Assembly (NCBI RefSeq): GCF_041538065.1
Contig: NZ_JBGORW010000001.1
Span: forward strand, 248,001-312,000
Direction: 5' to 3'
DNA length: 64,000 bases
Source: Leptotrichia hongkongensis
GTDB taxonomy: Bacteria > Fusobacteriota > Fusobacteriia > Fusobacteriales > Leptotrichiaceae
A model generated the notes under the pieces. It was not told where the DNA came from. It ran no database searches and was given only the letters and a program-made list of their open reading frames with translations. Shown one piece after another: positions 42,401 through 51,476 of this stretch (positions within the stretch are counted from its first letter, which is position 1; every line of letters starts with the position of its first letter). Made by a program: the position numbers and the translations under genes.

Positions 42401-42527
42401 ACGATTTAAAGATGATGTTAAAGAAGTTGTAATGGGACAAGAATGTGGAATTGGTATTCAAGACTTTAATGATATTAAAGCTGGAGATATTATTGAATCG
42501 TACATTATGGAAGAAATCCCAAGATAA
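39492..42527 (+). CDS. infB: translation initiation factor IF-2
   Basis: 1011 aa, longer than the usual 740-890. The small N-terminal VHELAKENGFTATKFMEEIR domain is followed by about 380 residues of low-complexity Asn/Arg/Asp/Lys-rich linker, then the GTPase: G1 GHVDHGKTSLLD near residue 519, G3 DTPGHEAF, G4 NKID, and C-terminal domains that bind fMet-tRNA. The linker contains a 192-bp tandem duplication. IF-2 places initiator tRNA on the 30S subunit. ATG 39492 overlaps the YlxR/YlxQ stop and has a GGAGGTG site. Confidence 0.96.
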   Translation: MKVHELAKENGFTATKFMEEIRKFGVDKKHHMNVLSDEEVSLIRKKLQKGVQNNQNNGKTENLNKKEIKSNENIAKTVNSHSDNQKNNSIEHNKINEQENINKNYEKSKQPLEKDIKLNAENKSDNSNKNNLNNVKDLDNNKNHKFDKKENKKKMEMKVNLSSQSNKMNEVNKDKQNFQNRENRENGGRNFQNRDNRNREDRNKDGFRREGRDNFRKDNRNFNRDGNFQSRDGRDNRSFQNKDNQDNRENGGRNFQNRDNRNREDRNKDGFRREGRDSFRKDNRGFNRDGNTQSRDGRDNRSFQNRDRDNQSGSRNFRDRQDNRGFSDKGGFNKDRDDFRRDSRSFSNAKKEPASEIPAATVAEKGKAGGKGKGKFEKKKYEKNRRDREHQEKELRSDFRKDDKKKKKNKKQEKVVKDEIVRIEGESIGMITIGEEIVIKDLAEKLGINVSDIIKKFFMEGKLLTANAILSFEEAEEVALEYEVIVEKEVVEEVSYGEKYHLEQEDTDEELVTRAPVITIMGHVDHGKTSLLDALRHTNVMGDEAGGITQKIGAYQVNWKGQRITFIDTPGHEAFTEMRARGANITDISILIVAADDGVKPQTVEAISHAKEAGVPIIVAINKIDKPGADPMKVRTELTEYGLMSPEWGGTTEFVEISAKQKINLEELLETILITAELEELKANPNKRPKAVVVESRLDPKMGAVADVLVQEGTLKIGDVFVAGEAHGRVRSMLDDRGKKINKAIVSQPVEITGFNVVPNAGDVLYGVESDKQAKKIVEDFIREKKVNEQNKKKHISLESLSQELEEQELKELKCIIRADSKGSVEALRESLEKLNTEKVVINVIQGSAGAVTEGDVKLAEASNAIIIAFNVRPTTPARIISEKIGVEIRNYNVIYHATEEIEKAMKGMLDPEFKEVYYGRIEVKQVFKVSNVGNIAGAIVVDGKVTKDSKIRVIRDGIIIFDGELGSLKRFKDDVKEVVMGQECGIGIQDFNDIKAGDIIESYIMEEIPR
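40044..40427 (+). repeat. infB: 192-bp tandem duplication in the infB linker
   Basis: Two nearly identical units, 40044-40235 and 40236-40427, each encode 64 residues (residues 185-248 and 249-312) opening with ENGGRNFQNRDNRNREDRNK. Only a few bases differ, so the event is recent. Each unit is rich in Arg and Asn, like RGG-type RNA-binding linkers. Confidence 0.9.
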
Positions 42528-42549
42528 CGGATAGATAGGTGATAATTGT

Positions 42550-42918
42550 ATGAATGATAGAAGAAAAAGAGGACTGGAAAAGGAAATATCAAGAATTATC
42601 GGAATGACACTTTTAACAGAAATAAAAAATGACAAAATAAAAAATCTTGTATCAATTCACAAGGTTGAGCTGACAAAAGATGGACGATACCTTGATTTAA
42701 CATTTTCGGTACTAGATTTGAAAGATAAGGTAAATAAAGAAAAAATCGCCGAAGATTTGAATAAGTTAAAAGGTTTTTTTAGAAAAAAAATAGGTTCACA
42801 GCTGTCGATAAGATTTGTTCCAGAAGTGAGAATTCATTTGGATGACAGCGTTGAATATGGAGTAAAAATTGCTTCGATATTGAACGAAATAAAAAAGGAT
42901 GATCACAATATCGAATAA
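42550..42918 (+). CDS. rbfA: ribosome-binding factor A
   Basis: 122 aa, typical length. RbfA binds the 30S precursor near the 5' helix of 16S rRNA and supports cold adaptation. RGLEKEISRIIGMTLLTEIK at the start and the KLKGFFRKKIGSQLSIRFVP segment are hallmarks. It lies 22 bp after infB and ends the rimP operon core. Confidence 0.94.
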   Translation: MNDRRKRGLEKEISRIIGMTLLTEIKNDKIKNLVSIHKVELTKDGRYLDLTFSVLDLKDKVNKEKIAEDLNKLKGFFRKKIGSQLSIRFVPEVRIHLDDSVEYGVKIASILNEIKKDDHNIE

Positions 42919-43005
42919 AACATGGGTCTGCTTTAAAAATATAGAACTAGTTTGATTTTGAAGCAGTCCTTCAACTAAACAAAAAAGGAAGCGATTAATC
43001 TTGTA

Positions 43006-44703
43006 ATGAAATGGGAATTAAAAAGCTATAATGAAGATTATTTGACAACAAAAAGTTCTGAATTTGGTGAAAGCAGATTAATTTCAAGGCTGCTTTTGAA
43101 TCGAGGAATTGACACAAAGGAAAAAGTTTCTAAGTTTTTAAATTCAGATAAAAAAGATATTCATAATCCATTTTTATTTGAAAATATGGAAAAAGTCGTA
43201 GAAAGAATAAAAAAAGCTGGGAAAAATAAAGAAAAAATTGTAATTTATGGAGATTATGACGTTGATGGTATATCTGGAGTAGCATATCTAGTAATAATGC
43301 TACGAAAATTGGGACTTAATGTTGATTATTATATTCCAAATCGTGTTCACGAAGGGATAGGTATAAATAAAAACCTTTTAAATTTTTTGAAAAAACGGGA
43401 TGCAAAATTATTTATAACAGTTGATATTTCAATAAATAACCATGAAGAGATATTAATGTTAAAAAATAGCGGTATCGATATAATTATAACAGATCATCAT
43501 AGGCAGATTGGAGTTCTGGAAGATAAGAATCAGGAAAAAGAATTGGGGATTCTTACAATAAATCCAAAGACTAGTAAAACTTATCCAAATAAATCTCTGT
43601 CAGGTTCAGGAGTTGCCTTTAAACTTGCTGACGCTATTTATGAAAGATATGATGCAAATAAAAAAATACTGTATGATTATATGGATATTATAATGATTGG
43701 AACAGTTGCAGATGTAGTACCAATGACTGATGAAAACAGGTTTATCATAAAAAAAGGACTAAATAATTTAAAAAAAACCAAAATAAAAGGTTTAAAGTAT
43801 ATTATTAACTATTTGAAGATAAATCCTAGAAATATAACAACTAGCGATATTGGATTTTTTATTGCACCAATTTTTAATGCACTTGGAAGAATTGATAATT
43901 CAAAAATTGTTGTAAATTTCTTTATTCAGGAAGATGATTTTAAACTTTTCTCGATTATTGAGGAAATGAAGCGAGCTAATAAAATCAGACGTTATTTGGA
44001 AAATGAGATTTATAATGAGCTGGAAGAAAAAATACAGCGTCTAGAACGTCCCAAATATATTTTTATGAAAAGCAGAAAATGGCATTCTGGCGTAATTGGG
44101 GTAGTCTGCTCAAGAATCTCAATAAAATATAATATTCCAGTAATTCTTATTTCAATAAAAAATGGATATGGAAAGGCATCATGCAGAAGTATTGAAGGAA
44201 TTAACATTTTTGATATTTTAAAAAGCGTGTCGAATAAATTGGAGCGATTTGGAGGACATGACTTGGCGGCAGGATTTCTTGTTTCAGAAAAATATTTAGG
44301 TGAAATTGAAAAACATCTGCGGCAAAGACTTGCAAGAAAAAATAGGGAAAATGTGCAAAAAACTTTGTATGTTGATGCATGGTTGAACATTGAGTATTTA
44401 AACAAAAGAAAATTACATGAAATAAATAGGCTGTCGCCTTTTGGGCTAGATAATCAGGAGCCGAACTTTATGGATTCAGATATTAATTTTCTAAATTTAA
44501 CGAGATTTGGGATAAATAATCGACATTTTAAAGGATTTGTCAGAAAAAATAACCGTATTATTTCAGTAATTGGATATAATTTAGGACATAAATTGAAAGC
44601 AAATAATTTTTATAAGAAAAAATTTAAAATAGTTTATACTCCGATATTTAAGTCAGGACATTCAGATTTATTTATCGAATTGAAAATAAAGGATTTTAAA
44701 TAA
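43006..44703 (+). CDS. recJ: single-stranded-DNA exonuclease RecJ
   Basis: 565 aa DHH-family 5'-3' exonuclease used in recombination and repair. The metal motifs are GDYDVDGISGVAYL near residue 82, ITDHHRQ near 160 and a later GTVADVVPM. The DHHA1 domain has GGHDLAAGF near 416, and a C-terminal OB-like domain follows. All key Asp and His residues appear present. It starts 87 bp after rbfA, possibly still on the same transcript; an imperfect hairpin lies in the gap. Confidence 0.93.
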   Translation: MKWELKSYNEDYLTTKSSEFGESRLISRLLLNRGIDTKEKVSKFLNSDKKDIHNPFLFENMEKVVERIKKAGKNKEKIVIYGDYDVDGISGVAYLVIMLRKLGLNVDYYIPNRVHEGIGINKNLLNFLKKRDAKLFITVDISINNHEEILMLKNSGIDIIITDHHRQIGVLEDKNQEKELGILTINPKTSKTYPNKSLSGSGVAFKLADAIYERYDANKKILYDYMDIIMIGTVADVVPMTDENRFIIKKGLNNLKKTKIKGLKYIINYLKINPRNITTSDIGFFIAPIFNALGRIDNSKIVVNFFIQEDDFKLFSIIEEMKRANKIRRYLENEIYNELEEKIQRLERPKYIFMKSRKWHSGVIGVVCSRISIKYNIPVILISIKNGYGKASCRSIEGINIFDILKSVSNKLERFGGHDLAAGFLVSEKYLGEIEKHLRQRLARKNRENVQKTLYVDAWLNIEYLNKRKLHEINRLSPFGLDNQEPNFMDSDINFLNLTRFGINNRHFKGFVRKNNRIISVIGYNLGHKLKANNFYKKKFKIVYTPIFKSGHSDLFIELKIKDFK

Positions 44704-44760
44704 AAATAAATTAATTAAAAAAATTATATATAATAAAAAATTTTAGGAGGAATTAAAAAG

Positions 44761-46047
44761 ATGGCAGTAAAAAAATTAAATGAATCAACTTATGAAGTAT
44801 CAGCAGTTAGAGAAGGAAAAGAGTTAAAACACTTAAAAGAGCATGTTTTGGTACATTTTAAAGATGCGAAAGTTGATGGATTCCGTCCAGGACACGTACC
44901 TGCAAAAGTAATTGAAGAAAAATTCAAGAAAGAAATTGAAGGAGAAATATTAAACCACATTATTTCTGATGAATACAGAAAAGCAGTTGCAGAAAATGAA
45001 TTAAAACCAATTGCTGATATTAAACTTGAAAAATATGAGCTTAATGATGACAAAGTTGAAGTAGTATTTACAATACCTGTATTGCCTGCATTTGAATTGG
45101 GACAATATAAAGGTGTGGAAGTAGAAAAGGAAAAAGTAGAAATTACTGATGAAAAAGTAAACGAAGAAATTGAAAGATTAAGAGAAAATGCTGCAAAATT
45201 AAAAGAAGTTGCAGAAAATGAAGAAGCTAAAAATGATGATGTTGTAAATATTAACTTTGAAGGATTTATAGATGGTAAAGCATTTGATGGAGGAAAAGCT
45301 GAAGGATATGACTTGACATTAGGTTCTCACAGCTTTATTGACACTTTCGAAGATCAAATCGTAGGACATAAAAAAGGTGATGAATTTAACGTAAATGTTA
45401 CATTCCCTGAAGAATATCACGCTGAAAGCCTAAAAGGAAAACCAGCTTTATTCAAAGTAAAAGTAAATTCAATCAAGAGAAAAGAAGAAGCTGAATTAAA
45501 TGATGATTTAGCAAAAGAATTAGGATTTGATTCTGTTGAAGATATGACAGCTAAAACTAGAGAAAATATTACAAAAAGAGAAGAAGCAAGAGCAGAAAAT
45601 GAATTTAAGAACAAAGTTATAGATGCTGTAGTAAACGGAACAGAAGTTGAAGTTCCAGAAGCATTAGTTCAAAGAGAAATTGACTACCAAATCAACAGAT
45701 TTGCACAACAATTGCAAATGCAAGGAATTAATCTTAACCAATACTTCCAAATGACAGGGCAAACGATGGAAGCAATGAGAGAAAGCTCAAAAGAAAATGC
45801 TGAAAAAGCAGTAAAAACAGAATTAGTACTAGCTGAAATCGCAAAAGCTGAAGGAATTAAAGCAACTGATGAAGAAGTATCAAAAGAAATCGAAACATTA
45901 GCTGCAATGTATGGACTTGAAAAAGATGCATTAATAGCTGATGTAAGAAAAAATGGAAACTATGAAAGATTCATTGATGAAACAAACTATAGATTAGTAA
46001 ATCAAAAAACAATTGATTTATTAGTAAAAGAAGCAAAAGTTAAATAG
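44761..46047 (+). CDS. tig: trigger factor
   Basis: 428 aa ribosome-associated chaperone. The N-terminal ribosome-binding segment contains VDGFRPGHVPAKVIEEKFK (GFRxGxxP motif), the FKBP-type prolyl isomerase domain is around residues 160-240 (VNINFEGFIDGKAFDGGKAE), and the helical C-terminal domain follows. TF shields nascent chains at the exit tunnel. A strong AGGAGG site precedes ATG 44761. It leads the tig-clpP-clpX-lon cluster, a common order. Confidence 0.96.
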   Translation: MAVKKLNESTYEVSAVREGKELKHLKEHVLVHFKDAKVDGFRPGHVPAKVIEEKFKKEIEGEILNHIISDEYRKAVAENELKPIADIKLEKYELNDDKVEVVFTIPVLPAFELGQYKGVEVEKEKVEITDEKVNEEIERLRENAAKLKEVAENEEAKNDDVVNINFEGFIDGKAFDGGKAEGYDLTLGSHSFIDTFEDQIVGHKKGDEFNVNVTFPEEYHAESLKGKPALFKVKVNSIKRKEEAELNDDLAKELGFDSVEDMTAKTRENITKREEARAENEFKNKVIDAVVNGTEVEVPEALVQREIDYQINRFAQQLQMQGINLNQYFQMTGQTMEAMRESSKENAEKAVKTELVLAEIAKAEGIKATDEEVSKEIETLAAMYGLEKDALIADVRKNGNYERFIDETNYRLVNQKTIDLLVKEAKVK

Positions 46048-46092
46048 TAATTTTGAGAAAATTGCTAAATAAAAAGAATATTTTGATTTTAG

Positions 46093-46136
46093 AAGAATTT
46101 TGTGATAAAATAGTTTATTGCGAAATTCTTTTTTCT
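46093..46136 (+). terminator. terminator after tig
   Basis: AAGAATTT (46093-46100) pairs with AAATTCTT (46123-46130), extended by inner pairing of GATAAA with TTTATT. A T-run follows. It would separate tig from clpP. Confidence 0.75.
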
Positions 46137-46228
46137 CTATATTTAAATTGCAAAATGTTAAAACAATTTTGTAATAACAAGAGAAAATAAAAAATGAAAG
46201 AAAATTGACGGAAACAGGAGGAAATAAT

Positions 46229-46804
46229 ATGTCAGCATATAGTCCAGTAGTTATTGAAAATGATGGGCGTGGGGAAAGAAGTTATGATATTTATTCAAGA
46301 CTTTTAAAGGATAGAATAATTTTTGTAAGTGGAGAAGTTGAAGATGGAATGGCAAATGCGATTGTCGCTCAATTATTATTTTTAGATGCACAGGATAATG
46401 AAAAAGATATAGTTATGTATATAAACAGTCCAGGAGGAGTAATTACCGCTGGGCTTGCGATTTACGACACAATGCGTCACATAAAAAGCGATGTTTCTAC
46501 AGTATGTGTAGGACAGGCAGCAAGCATGGGAGCAGTGTTATTAGCGGCTGGAGCAAAAGGTAAAAGATACTCGTTGCCAAACTCAAGAATCATGATTCAT
46601 CAGCCACTAGGTGGAGCAAGAGGTCAAGCAACAGACATTCAGATCCAGGCAAAAGAAATTGAAAGAATGAAGGAAATTACAAGCAAAATTTTATCAGAAG
46701 CAACTGGAAAATCAGTAGAAGAAATCTACGCAGATACTGAAAGAGACAACTTTATGTCACCAGAAGAAGCTGTAAATTATGGATTGATAGATAAAATTTT
46801 ATAA
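46229..46804 (+). CDS. clpP: ATP-dependent Clp protease proteolytic subunit
   Basis: 191 aa. The catalytic serine is in GQAASMGAVLLAAGA, histidine in SRIMIHQPLGG, and the aspartate follows near DNFMSPEEA. It forms the tetradecameric chamber that degrades proteins fed by ClpX. ATG 46229 follows AGGAGG; a longer frame from TTG 46205 lacks a ribosome site. clpX comes 366 bp later after an intergenic hairpin element. Confidence 0.96.
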   Translation: MSAYSPVVIENDGRGERSYDIYSRLLKDRIIFVSGEVEDGMANAIVAQLLFLDAQDNEKDIVMYINSPGGVITAGLAIYDTMRHIKSDVSTVCVGQAASMGAVLLAAGAKGKRYSLPNSRIMIHQPLGGARGQATDIQIQAKEIERMKEITSKILSEATGKSVEEIYADTERDNFMSPEEAVNYGLIDKIL

Positions 46805-46919
46805 AAACTTTATTTAAAATATATTTTTAAAATTATAGAAAATTTTATTTATGATAGTTTCATTTTTAATTATCTAAACTTCTATTTAATTAAATACATA
46901 TTAAGCAAAATTTCGTTAG

Positions 46920-47077
46920 AAGAAAAATAGCTGTCTGAGCTTTTAAAATAAATTTTAAATTGATATAAAATTATTTGTGTTGAAATAATTTATATTTAAA
47001 AGCGAGTTCTATTTTTCTTTTATAAGAAAGTTTTGCGTAAAGCGGGAGTGCAGAGGTATGGCGCTTGATACCTCTGC
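46920..47077 (-). repeat. two-hairpin intergenic element (copy B)
   Basis: On the minus strand hairpin I is GCAGAGGTAT / ATACCTCTGC (47050-47077) with loop CAAGCGCC. Hairpin II has arms AGAAAAATAG (46921-46930) and CTATTTTTCT (47009-47018). Its loop keeps AACTCGCT and GCTCAGACAG but is split by about 60 bp of AT-rich sequence that is itself self-complementary (AAATTATTT/AAATAATTT). It is related to copy A at 12663. It lies between clpP and clpX and no ORF is present. Confidence 0.7.
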
Positions 47078-47170
47078 GTTAAAAAAATAATAAGTAAAAT
47101 AATAAAATAGAAATTAATAATAAAAATATATAAATAGGAATTATATAAAGAAAAAACGAGGTGAAAAATA

Positions 47171-48400
47171 TTGGCAAATAAGAAAAAAAATTACTGTTCA
47201 TTCTGTGGCAGGGAAGAGCATGAAGTGGAACGGTTAATACAGAGTCCTGAAGAGGATGATGTGTTTATTTGTAATGAATGTATAGAAGACAGTGCTGAAT
47301 TACTGGACAGTTTTAGGGAATATGACGAAAATGAGCATAACAGGGAAATCACGCTGTTAAAGCCAAAAGAAATAAAGGCAAAACTTGATGAATATATTAT
47401 CGGACAGGAACAGCCTAAAAAGGTGTTGTCTGTGGCGGTTTATAATCATTTTAAGAGAATAATGCACAAACAGAAAAATGTAGATAATGATGTGGAGCTT
47501 CAAAAATCAAATGTACTGCTAGTAGGACCTACTGGAAGCGGAAAAACCTTGCTTGCACAGACACTAGCGAAAACATTGAATGTGCCTTTGGCGATTGCAG
47601 ATGCAACAACATTGACAGAAGCTGGATATGTTGGGGATGATGTTGAGAATGTACTTTTAAAACTGATAAAAGCGGCTGATTATGATATTGAAGCAGCAGA
47701 GCATGGAATAATTTATATTGATGAAATTGATAAAATCGCTAGAAAATCGGAAAATATGTCAATTACAAGGGATGTTTCTGGAGAAGGAGTACAGCAGGCG
47801 TTACTTAAGATTATTGAAGGAACTGTTGCAAGTGTGCCTCCACAAGGTGGAAGAAAGCATCCAAATCAGGAAATGATTGAAATTAACACAAAGGATATTT
47901 TATTTATCGTTGGTGGAGCATTTGAAGGACTGGAAGCGAAAGTTAAGGATAGAGTTAATGAAAAAAGAGTTGGATTTGGGCTTGAAACAAAAAATACAAA
48001 ACTAGATGATTTGACTTTATTTGAAAATGTACTGCCTGAAGATTTAATAAAATTTGGACTGATTCCTGAATTAATTGGGCGGTTACCAGTAATCACGGCA
48101 CTTCATGGACTTGATGAAGAGGCTATGATTAAGATACTGACAGAGCCTAAGAACTCGCTTGTTAAACAATATAAAAAATATTTCGAAATGGAAAATGTTG
48201 ACTTGGAATTTGATAAGGATGCGATTGTTGAAATTGCACAGCTGGCACTTAAGCGAAAAATTGGAGCGAGGGGGCTTCGTTCAATTATTGAAAGTGTTAT
48301 GACTGATTTAATGTATGAAATTCCATCGAAGGAAAATGTTAAGAAAGTGATAATTACAAAAGAAGCGGTTACAGATAAAGAAAAAGTGGTTATAGAGTAA
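47171..48400 (+). CDS. clpX: ATP-dependent Clp protease ATP-binding subunit ClpX
   Basis: 409 aa AAA+ unfoldase. The N-terminal zinc finger has CSFCGREEHEV and a later CNEC. Walker A is GPTGSGKTLLAQTLA near residue 118, Walker B IIYIDEIDKI, and sensor-2 GARGLRSIIE. It unfolds tagged substrates for ClpP. The start is TTG 47171, at correct distance from GAGGTG; no ATG is suitably placed. Confidence 0.96.
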   Translation: MANKKKNYCSFCGREEHEVERLIQSPEEDDVFICNECIEDSAELLDSFREYDENEHNREITLLKPKEIKAKLDEYIIGQEQPKKVLSVAVYNHFKRIMHKQKNVDNDVELQKSNVLLVGPTGSGKTLLAQTLAKTLNVPLAIADATTLTEAGYVGDDVENVLLKLIKAADYDIEAAEHGIIYIDEIDKIARKSENMSITRDVSGEGVQQALLKIIEGTVASVPPQGGRKHPNQEMIEINTKDILFIVGGAFEGLEAKVKDRVNEKRVGFGLETKNTKLDDLTLFENVLPEDLIKFGLIPELIGRLPVITALHGLDEEAMIKILTEPKNSLVKQYKKYFEMENVDLEFDKDAIVEIAQLALKRKIGARGLRSIIESVMTDLMYEIPSKENVKKVIITKEAVTDKEKVVIE

Positions 48401-48464
48401 TCAAGATTTAAAATTATTTATAATAAACTTGAAAATTATTAAATAATAATGGGATTTTATTTAT

Positions 48465-48495
48465 TAAATCTGATTTTAAAGCAGTTTTACTGTAT
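48465..48495 (+). repeat. partial copy of the 60-bp repeat
   Basis: TCTGATTTTAAAGCAGTTTT followed by ACTGTA matches the right half of the repeat at 15101. It lies in the clpX-lon gap, just ahead of the lon ribosome site. Confidence 0.5.
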
Positions 48496-48530
48496 TAAAG
48501 AGCAGATTTTAAAGTATGAAAGGAGAAATT

Positions 48531-50888
48531 ATGCAAAATAAACCATTTATAGCAACAAGAGAATTAGTTGTATTTCCAGGTGTTGTAACTCCGATTTTTA
48601 TCGGTAGGCAGTCAAGCCTGAAAAGTCTTGAAGAAGCAATAGCAAGATTTGACAGCAAACTAATTCTTTCGGCACAAAAAGATGCAAATGTAGAAGAGCC
48701 CAAATTTCCAGAAGATATTTATGAAACGGGAGTTTTAGTTCACGTTATACAGACGGTAAAAATGCCAAATGGAAATGTTAAGGTACTAGTTGAAGCTAAG
48801 CATAGAGTTTTAATCAACCAATTTCCAAAAGATGATAATGGTGTTGTTTATGCTGAATATGAAGAAATTTTTTCAAAGCCTATCGAGGAGAGTAAAGCTG
48901 AAGCCTTGAAACGTAGAGTAATTGATGAATTTTCAAATTATGCACAGAAAACTAATAAAGTATTGCCTGACATTATTTATAATATAAAAGAGATTAGCAA
49001 TATTGACAAGGTATTTGATTTGATTTGTACAAATCTGATGGTAGCAGTTGAAACAAAACAAGAATTATTGGAAATATTAGATGTGGAAGCAAGAGCATAT
49101 AAAATTTTGAGTATTCTTGAAAGAGAAATTGAGATTTTTATGCTTGAACGTGAGATTGAAAATCGTGTAAAAGAACAAATGGCAGAAGTTCAGAAAAACT
49201 ATTATTTACGTGAAAAAATTAAGGTAATGCGTGAAGAAATGGGAGAAGGAACTGATTCTGACGAAGAACTGGAGGAACTTGACCAAAGAGTTAGAGATGC
49301 AAAAATTCCTCAGGAGCTAAAAGATAAACTGGTAAAAGAGCTTTCAAGAATGAAGAAGATGCCAGACTTTTCTGCTGAATCTTCGGTAATCAGAACGTAT
49401 CTTGAAACTGTACTTGAATTACCGTGGGAAGTTTCAACTAATGATGAAATTGATATTGAAAAAGCTGAAAAAATTCTAAATGAAGATCATTATGGATTGG
49501 AAGAAGTTAAGGAAAGAATATTAGAATTCTTGGCAATTAAAAAATTGAATAACACATTAAAAGGTTCGATTATCTGTCTTGTAGGACCTCCAGGTGTAGG
49601 GAAAACATCGCTTGCACATTCGGTGGCACGTTCAATGAACAGAAAATTCACAAGAATATCACTTGGTGGAGTAAGAGATGAAGCTGAAATTCGTGGACAT
49701 AGAAGAACTTATGTGGGAGCAATGCCGGGAAGAATTATAAACTCATTGAAACAGGTTGGTGTAAATAATCCAGTAATGCTGTTTGATGAAATTGATAAAA
49801 TGGCTTCTGACTTTAGAGGAGATCCCGCTTCAGCAATGCTGGAAGTTCTAGATCCTGCACAAAACAACTCGTTTGAAGATCACTATATCGATCATACTTT
49901 TGACTTGTCAAACGTATTTTTCATTTGTACAGCAAATGATTTGGGAGGAATTCCAGGACCACTTCGTGATAGAATGGAGATTATCTCAATCGAATCATAC
50001 ACAGAATTTGAAAAATTAAATATTGCAAAAAAATATTTAATACCTCAAACACAAGAAGAAAATGGATTAAAGGATTATAAAGTTTCATTTTCTGATAAAG
50101 CAATCATGAAGATTATAAATGAATACACAAGAGAAGCTGGAGTAAGAAATTTACGAAGAGAAATTGGTAAATTATTCAGAAAAATAGCAAAAGAAATACT
50201 TGTATCAAAATCTAAGAGTAAAAAAATCTCTGTTTCTGAAACAAAAATCAAGAAATATTTAGGAAATCCAAAATTCAGAGCAGATAAAGTCAAGGAAAAA
50301 GAAGGTAAAATTGGTGTTGTAAATGGACTTGCATGGACAGCAGTCGGAGGTACAACTTTAGAAGTGCAGGCAGTAAAAATGGAAGGAAAAGGTGTGCTGC
50401 AGCTTACAGGAAAACTAGGAGACGTAATGCAGGAATCAGCTAGAGTGGCTTATTCTTACGTAAGACATATAAAAAATGAACTTGGTATCAAGGAAAAATT
50501 TAACGAAACAACAGATGTTCATTTACACTTCCCAGAAGGAGCAGTGCCTAAAGACGGGCCATCAGCAGGTATTACAATTACAACAGCAATTATTTCAGTA
50601 TTGACGGATAAGGAAGTTAGGCAAGATGTCGCAATGACAGGAGAGATTACGATTACTGGAGAGGTTCTGGCAGTTGGTGGAATCAAGGAGAAGGTAATTG
50701 GAGCTCATAGGGTTGGAATAAGAGATGTTCTACTTCCTTATGACAATAAAGTTGATACAGAGGAATTGCCAAAGGAAATTGCAGACCAGATGAAATTCTA
50801 CTTTGCTAAAACTTACGATGATGTGAAAAAGATTGTTTTTGTAGAGAAGAAAGAAGTAAAAAAAGCAGGAAAAAGAAATAATAAGTAA
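48531..50888 (+). CDS. lon: ATP-dependent protease Lon
   Basis: 785 aa, full length. It has an N-terminal substrate domain, an AAA+ module (Walker A GPPGVGKTSLAHSVA near residue 355; Walker B MLFDEIDKM), and the Ser-Lys protease with KDGPSAGITITTAI and GGIKEKVIGAHR. It degrades misfolded and regulatory proteins. ATG 48531 follows AAAGGAG; an ATG at 48516 overlaps that site. It ends the tig-clpP-clpX-lon cluster. Confidence 0.96.
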   Translation: MQNKPFIATRELVVFPGVVTPIFIGRQSSLKSLEEAIARFDSKLILSAQKDANVEEPKFPEDIYETGVLVHVIQTVKMPNGNVKVLVEAKHRVLINQFPKDDNGVVYAEYEEIFSKPIEESKAEALKRRVIDEFSNYAQKTNKVLPDIIYNIKEISNIDKVFDLICTNLMVAVETKQELLEILDVEARAYKILSILEREIEIFMLEREIENRVKEQMAEVQKNYYLREKIKVMREEMGEGTDSDEELEELDQRVRDAKIPQELKDKLVKELSRMKKMPDFSAESSVIRTYLETVLELPWEVSTNDEIDIEKAEKILNEDHYGLEEVKERILEFLAIKKLNNTLKGSIICLVGPPGVGKTSLAHSVARSMNRKFTRISLGGVRDEAEIRGHRRTYVGAMPGRIINSLKQVGVNNPVMLFDEIDKMASDFRGDPASAMLEVLDPAQNNSFEDHYIDHTFDLSNVFFICTANDLGGIPGPLRDRMEIISIESYTEFEKLNIAKKYLIPQTQEENGLKDYKVSFSDKAIMKIINEYTREAGVRNLRREIGKLFRKIAKEILVSKSKSKKISVSETKIKKYLGNPKFRADKVKEKEGKIGVVNGLAWTAVGGTTLEVQAVKMEGKGVLQLTGKLGDVMQESARVAYSYVRHIKNELGIKEKFNETTDVHLHFPEGAVPKDGPSAGITITTAIISVLTDKEVRQDVAMTGEITITGEVLAVGGIKEKVIGAHRVGIRDVLLPYDNKVDTEELPKEIADQMKFYFAKTYDDVKKIVFVEKKEVKKAGKRNNK

Positions 50889-51091
50889 AAGTATTTAATA
50901 AAAAATATTGAGGGAATAAAACAATAGAGATTCTTAGAAATATAACTAAGTTTGCCCTTATTTTTTAGTATAAATTTTCATTAGCATAAAATTAGACTGA
51001 TATATTTTTTTTAAGTATACATACTGTTTTGAAAAAAAGAAAAATTAGATAAATTAAAAAAGAGATTAGAAATTTTTCGAAATATGGACTA

Positions 51092-51118
51092 AAAGGCTAG
51101 ATAAATTCTAGTCTTTTT
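51092..51118 (+). terminator. terminator downstream of lon
   Basis: AAAGGCTAGA pairs with TCTAGTCTTT (one G-U) across a 5-nt loop, followed by TTATTATTTTC. Confidence 0.8.
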
Positions 51119-51180
51119 ATTATTTTCTTAGAAAAAAAAGTAAATTTAAAAAATTTTTTTAATTTTTTTTAAAAAAACAC

Positions 51181-51331
51181 TTGATTTTTTTAGTTTTTTG
51201 TATTATATATATATTAATAACTTTTCACAAAGACAATATTAATCTAAAATCAAAAAATCACTTATTTTATTTGAAATCACTAAAGCTAAATATCATCTAA
51301 TTTTAGATTATTCCATTATTTTTGTGAAAAT
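51181..51331 (+). promoter_or_regulatory. promoter and nested inverted-repeat leader of the giant autotransporter
   Basis: TTGATT (51181-51186) and TATATA (51204-51209) are 17 bp apart. In the leader, TTTTCACAAA (51222-51231) pairs with TTTGTGAAAA (51321-51330), and nested within them TAATCTAAAAT (51240-51250) pairs with ATTTTAGATTA (51300-51310), all perfect. The start codon lies another 145 bp on. It could be a stabilising or regulatory 5' UTR. Confidence 0.55.
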
Positions 51332-51476
51332 TTTAAGTTGTTTTATAATATGGCAATATTTATTTAAAATTAAAGCTGTGTTATTAGAATTCCAAGTTAA
51401 TTTAATTTTTTATTAAATTCAAAGGGATTCAAATGAAACTTAAAAATTCTAAAAAATAAGGAAAGAGGAGAGATTT

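Noticed and set aside
42929..42975. Hairpin between rbfA and recJ (GGTCTGCTT with AAGCAGTCC)
   Set aside because: One mismatch, long loop and no T-run; not enough for a terminator call.
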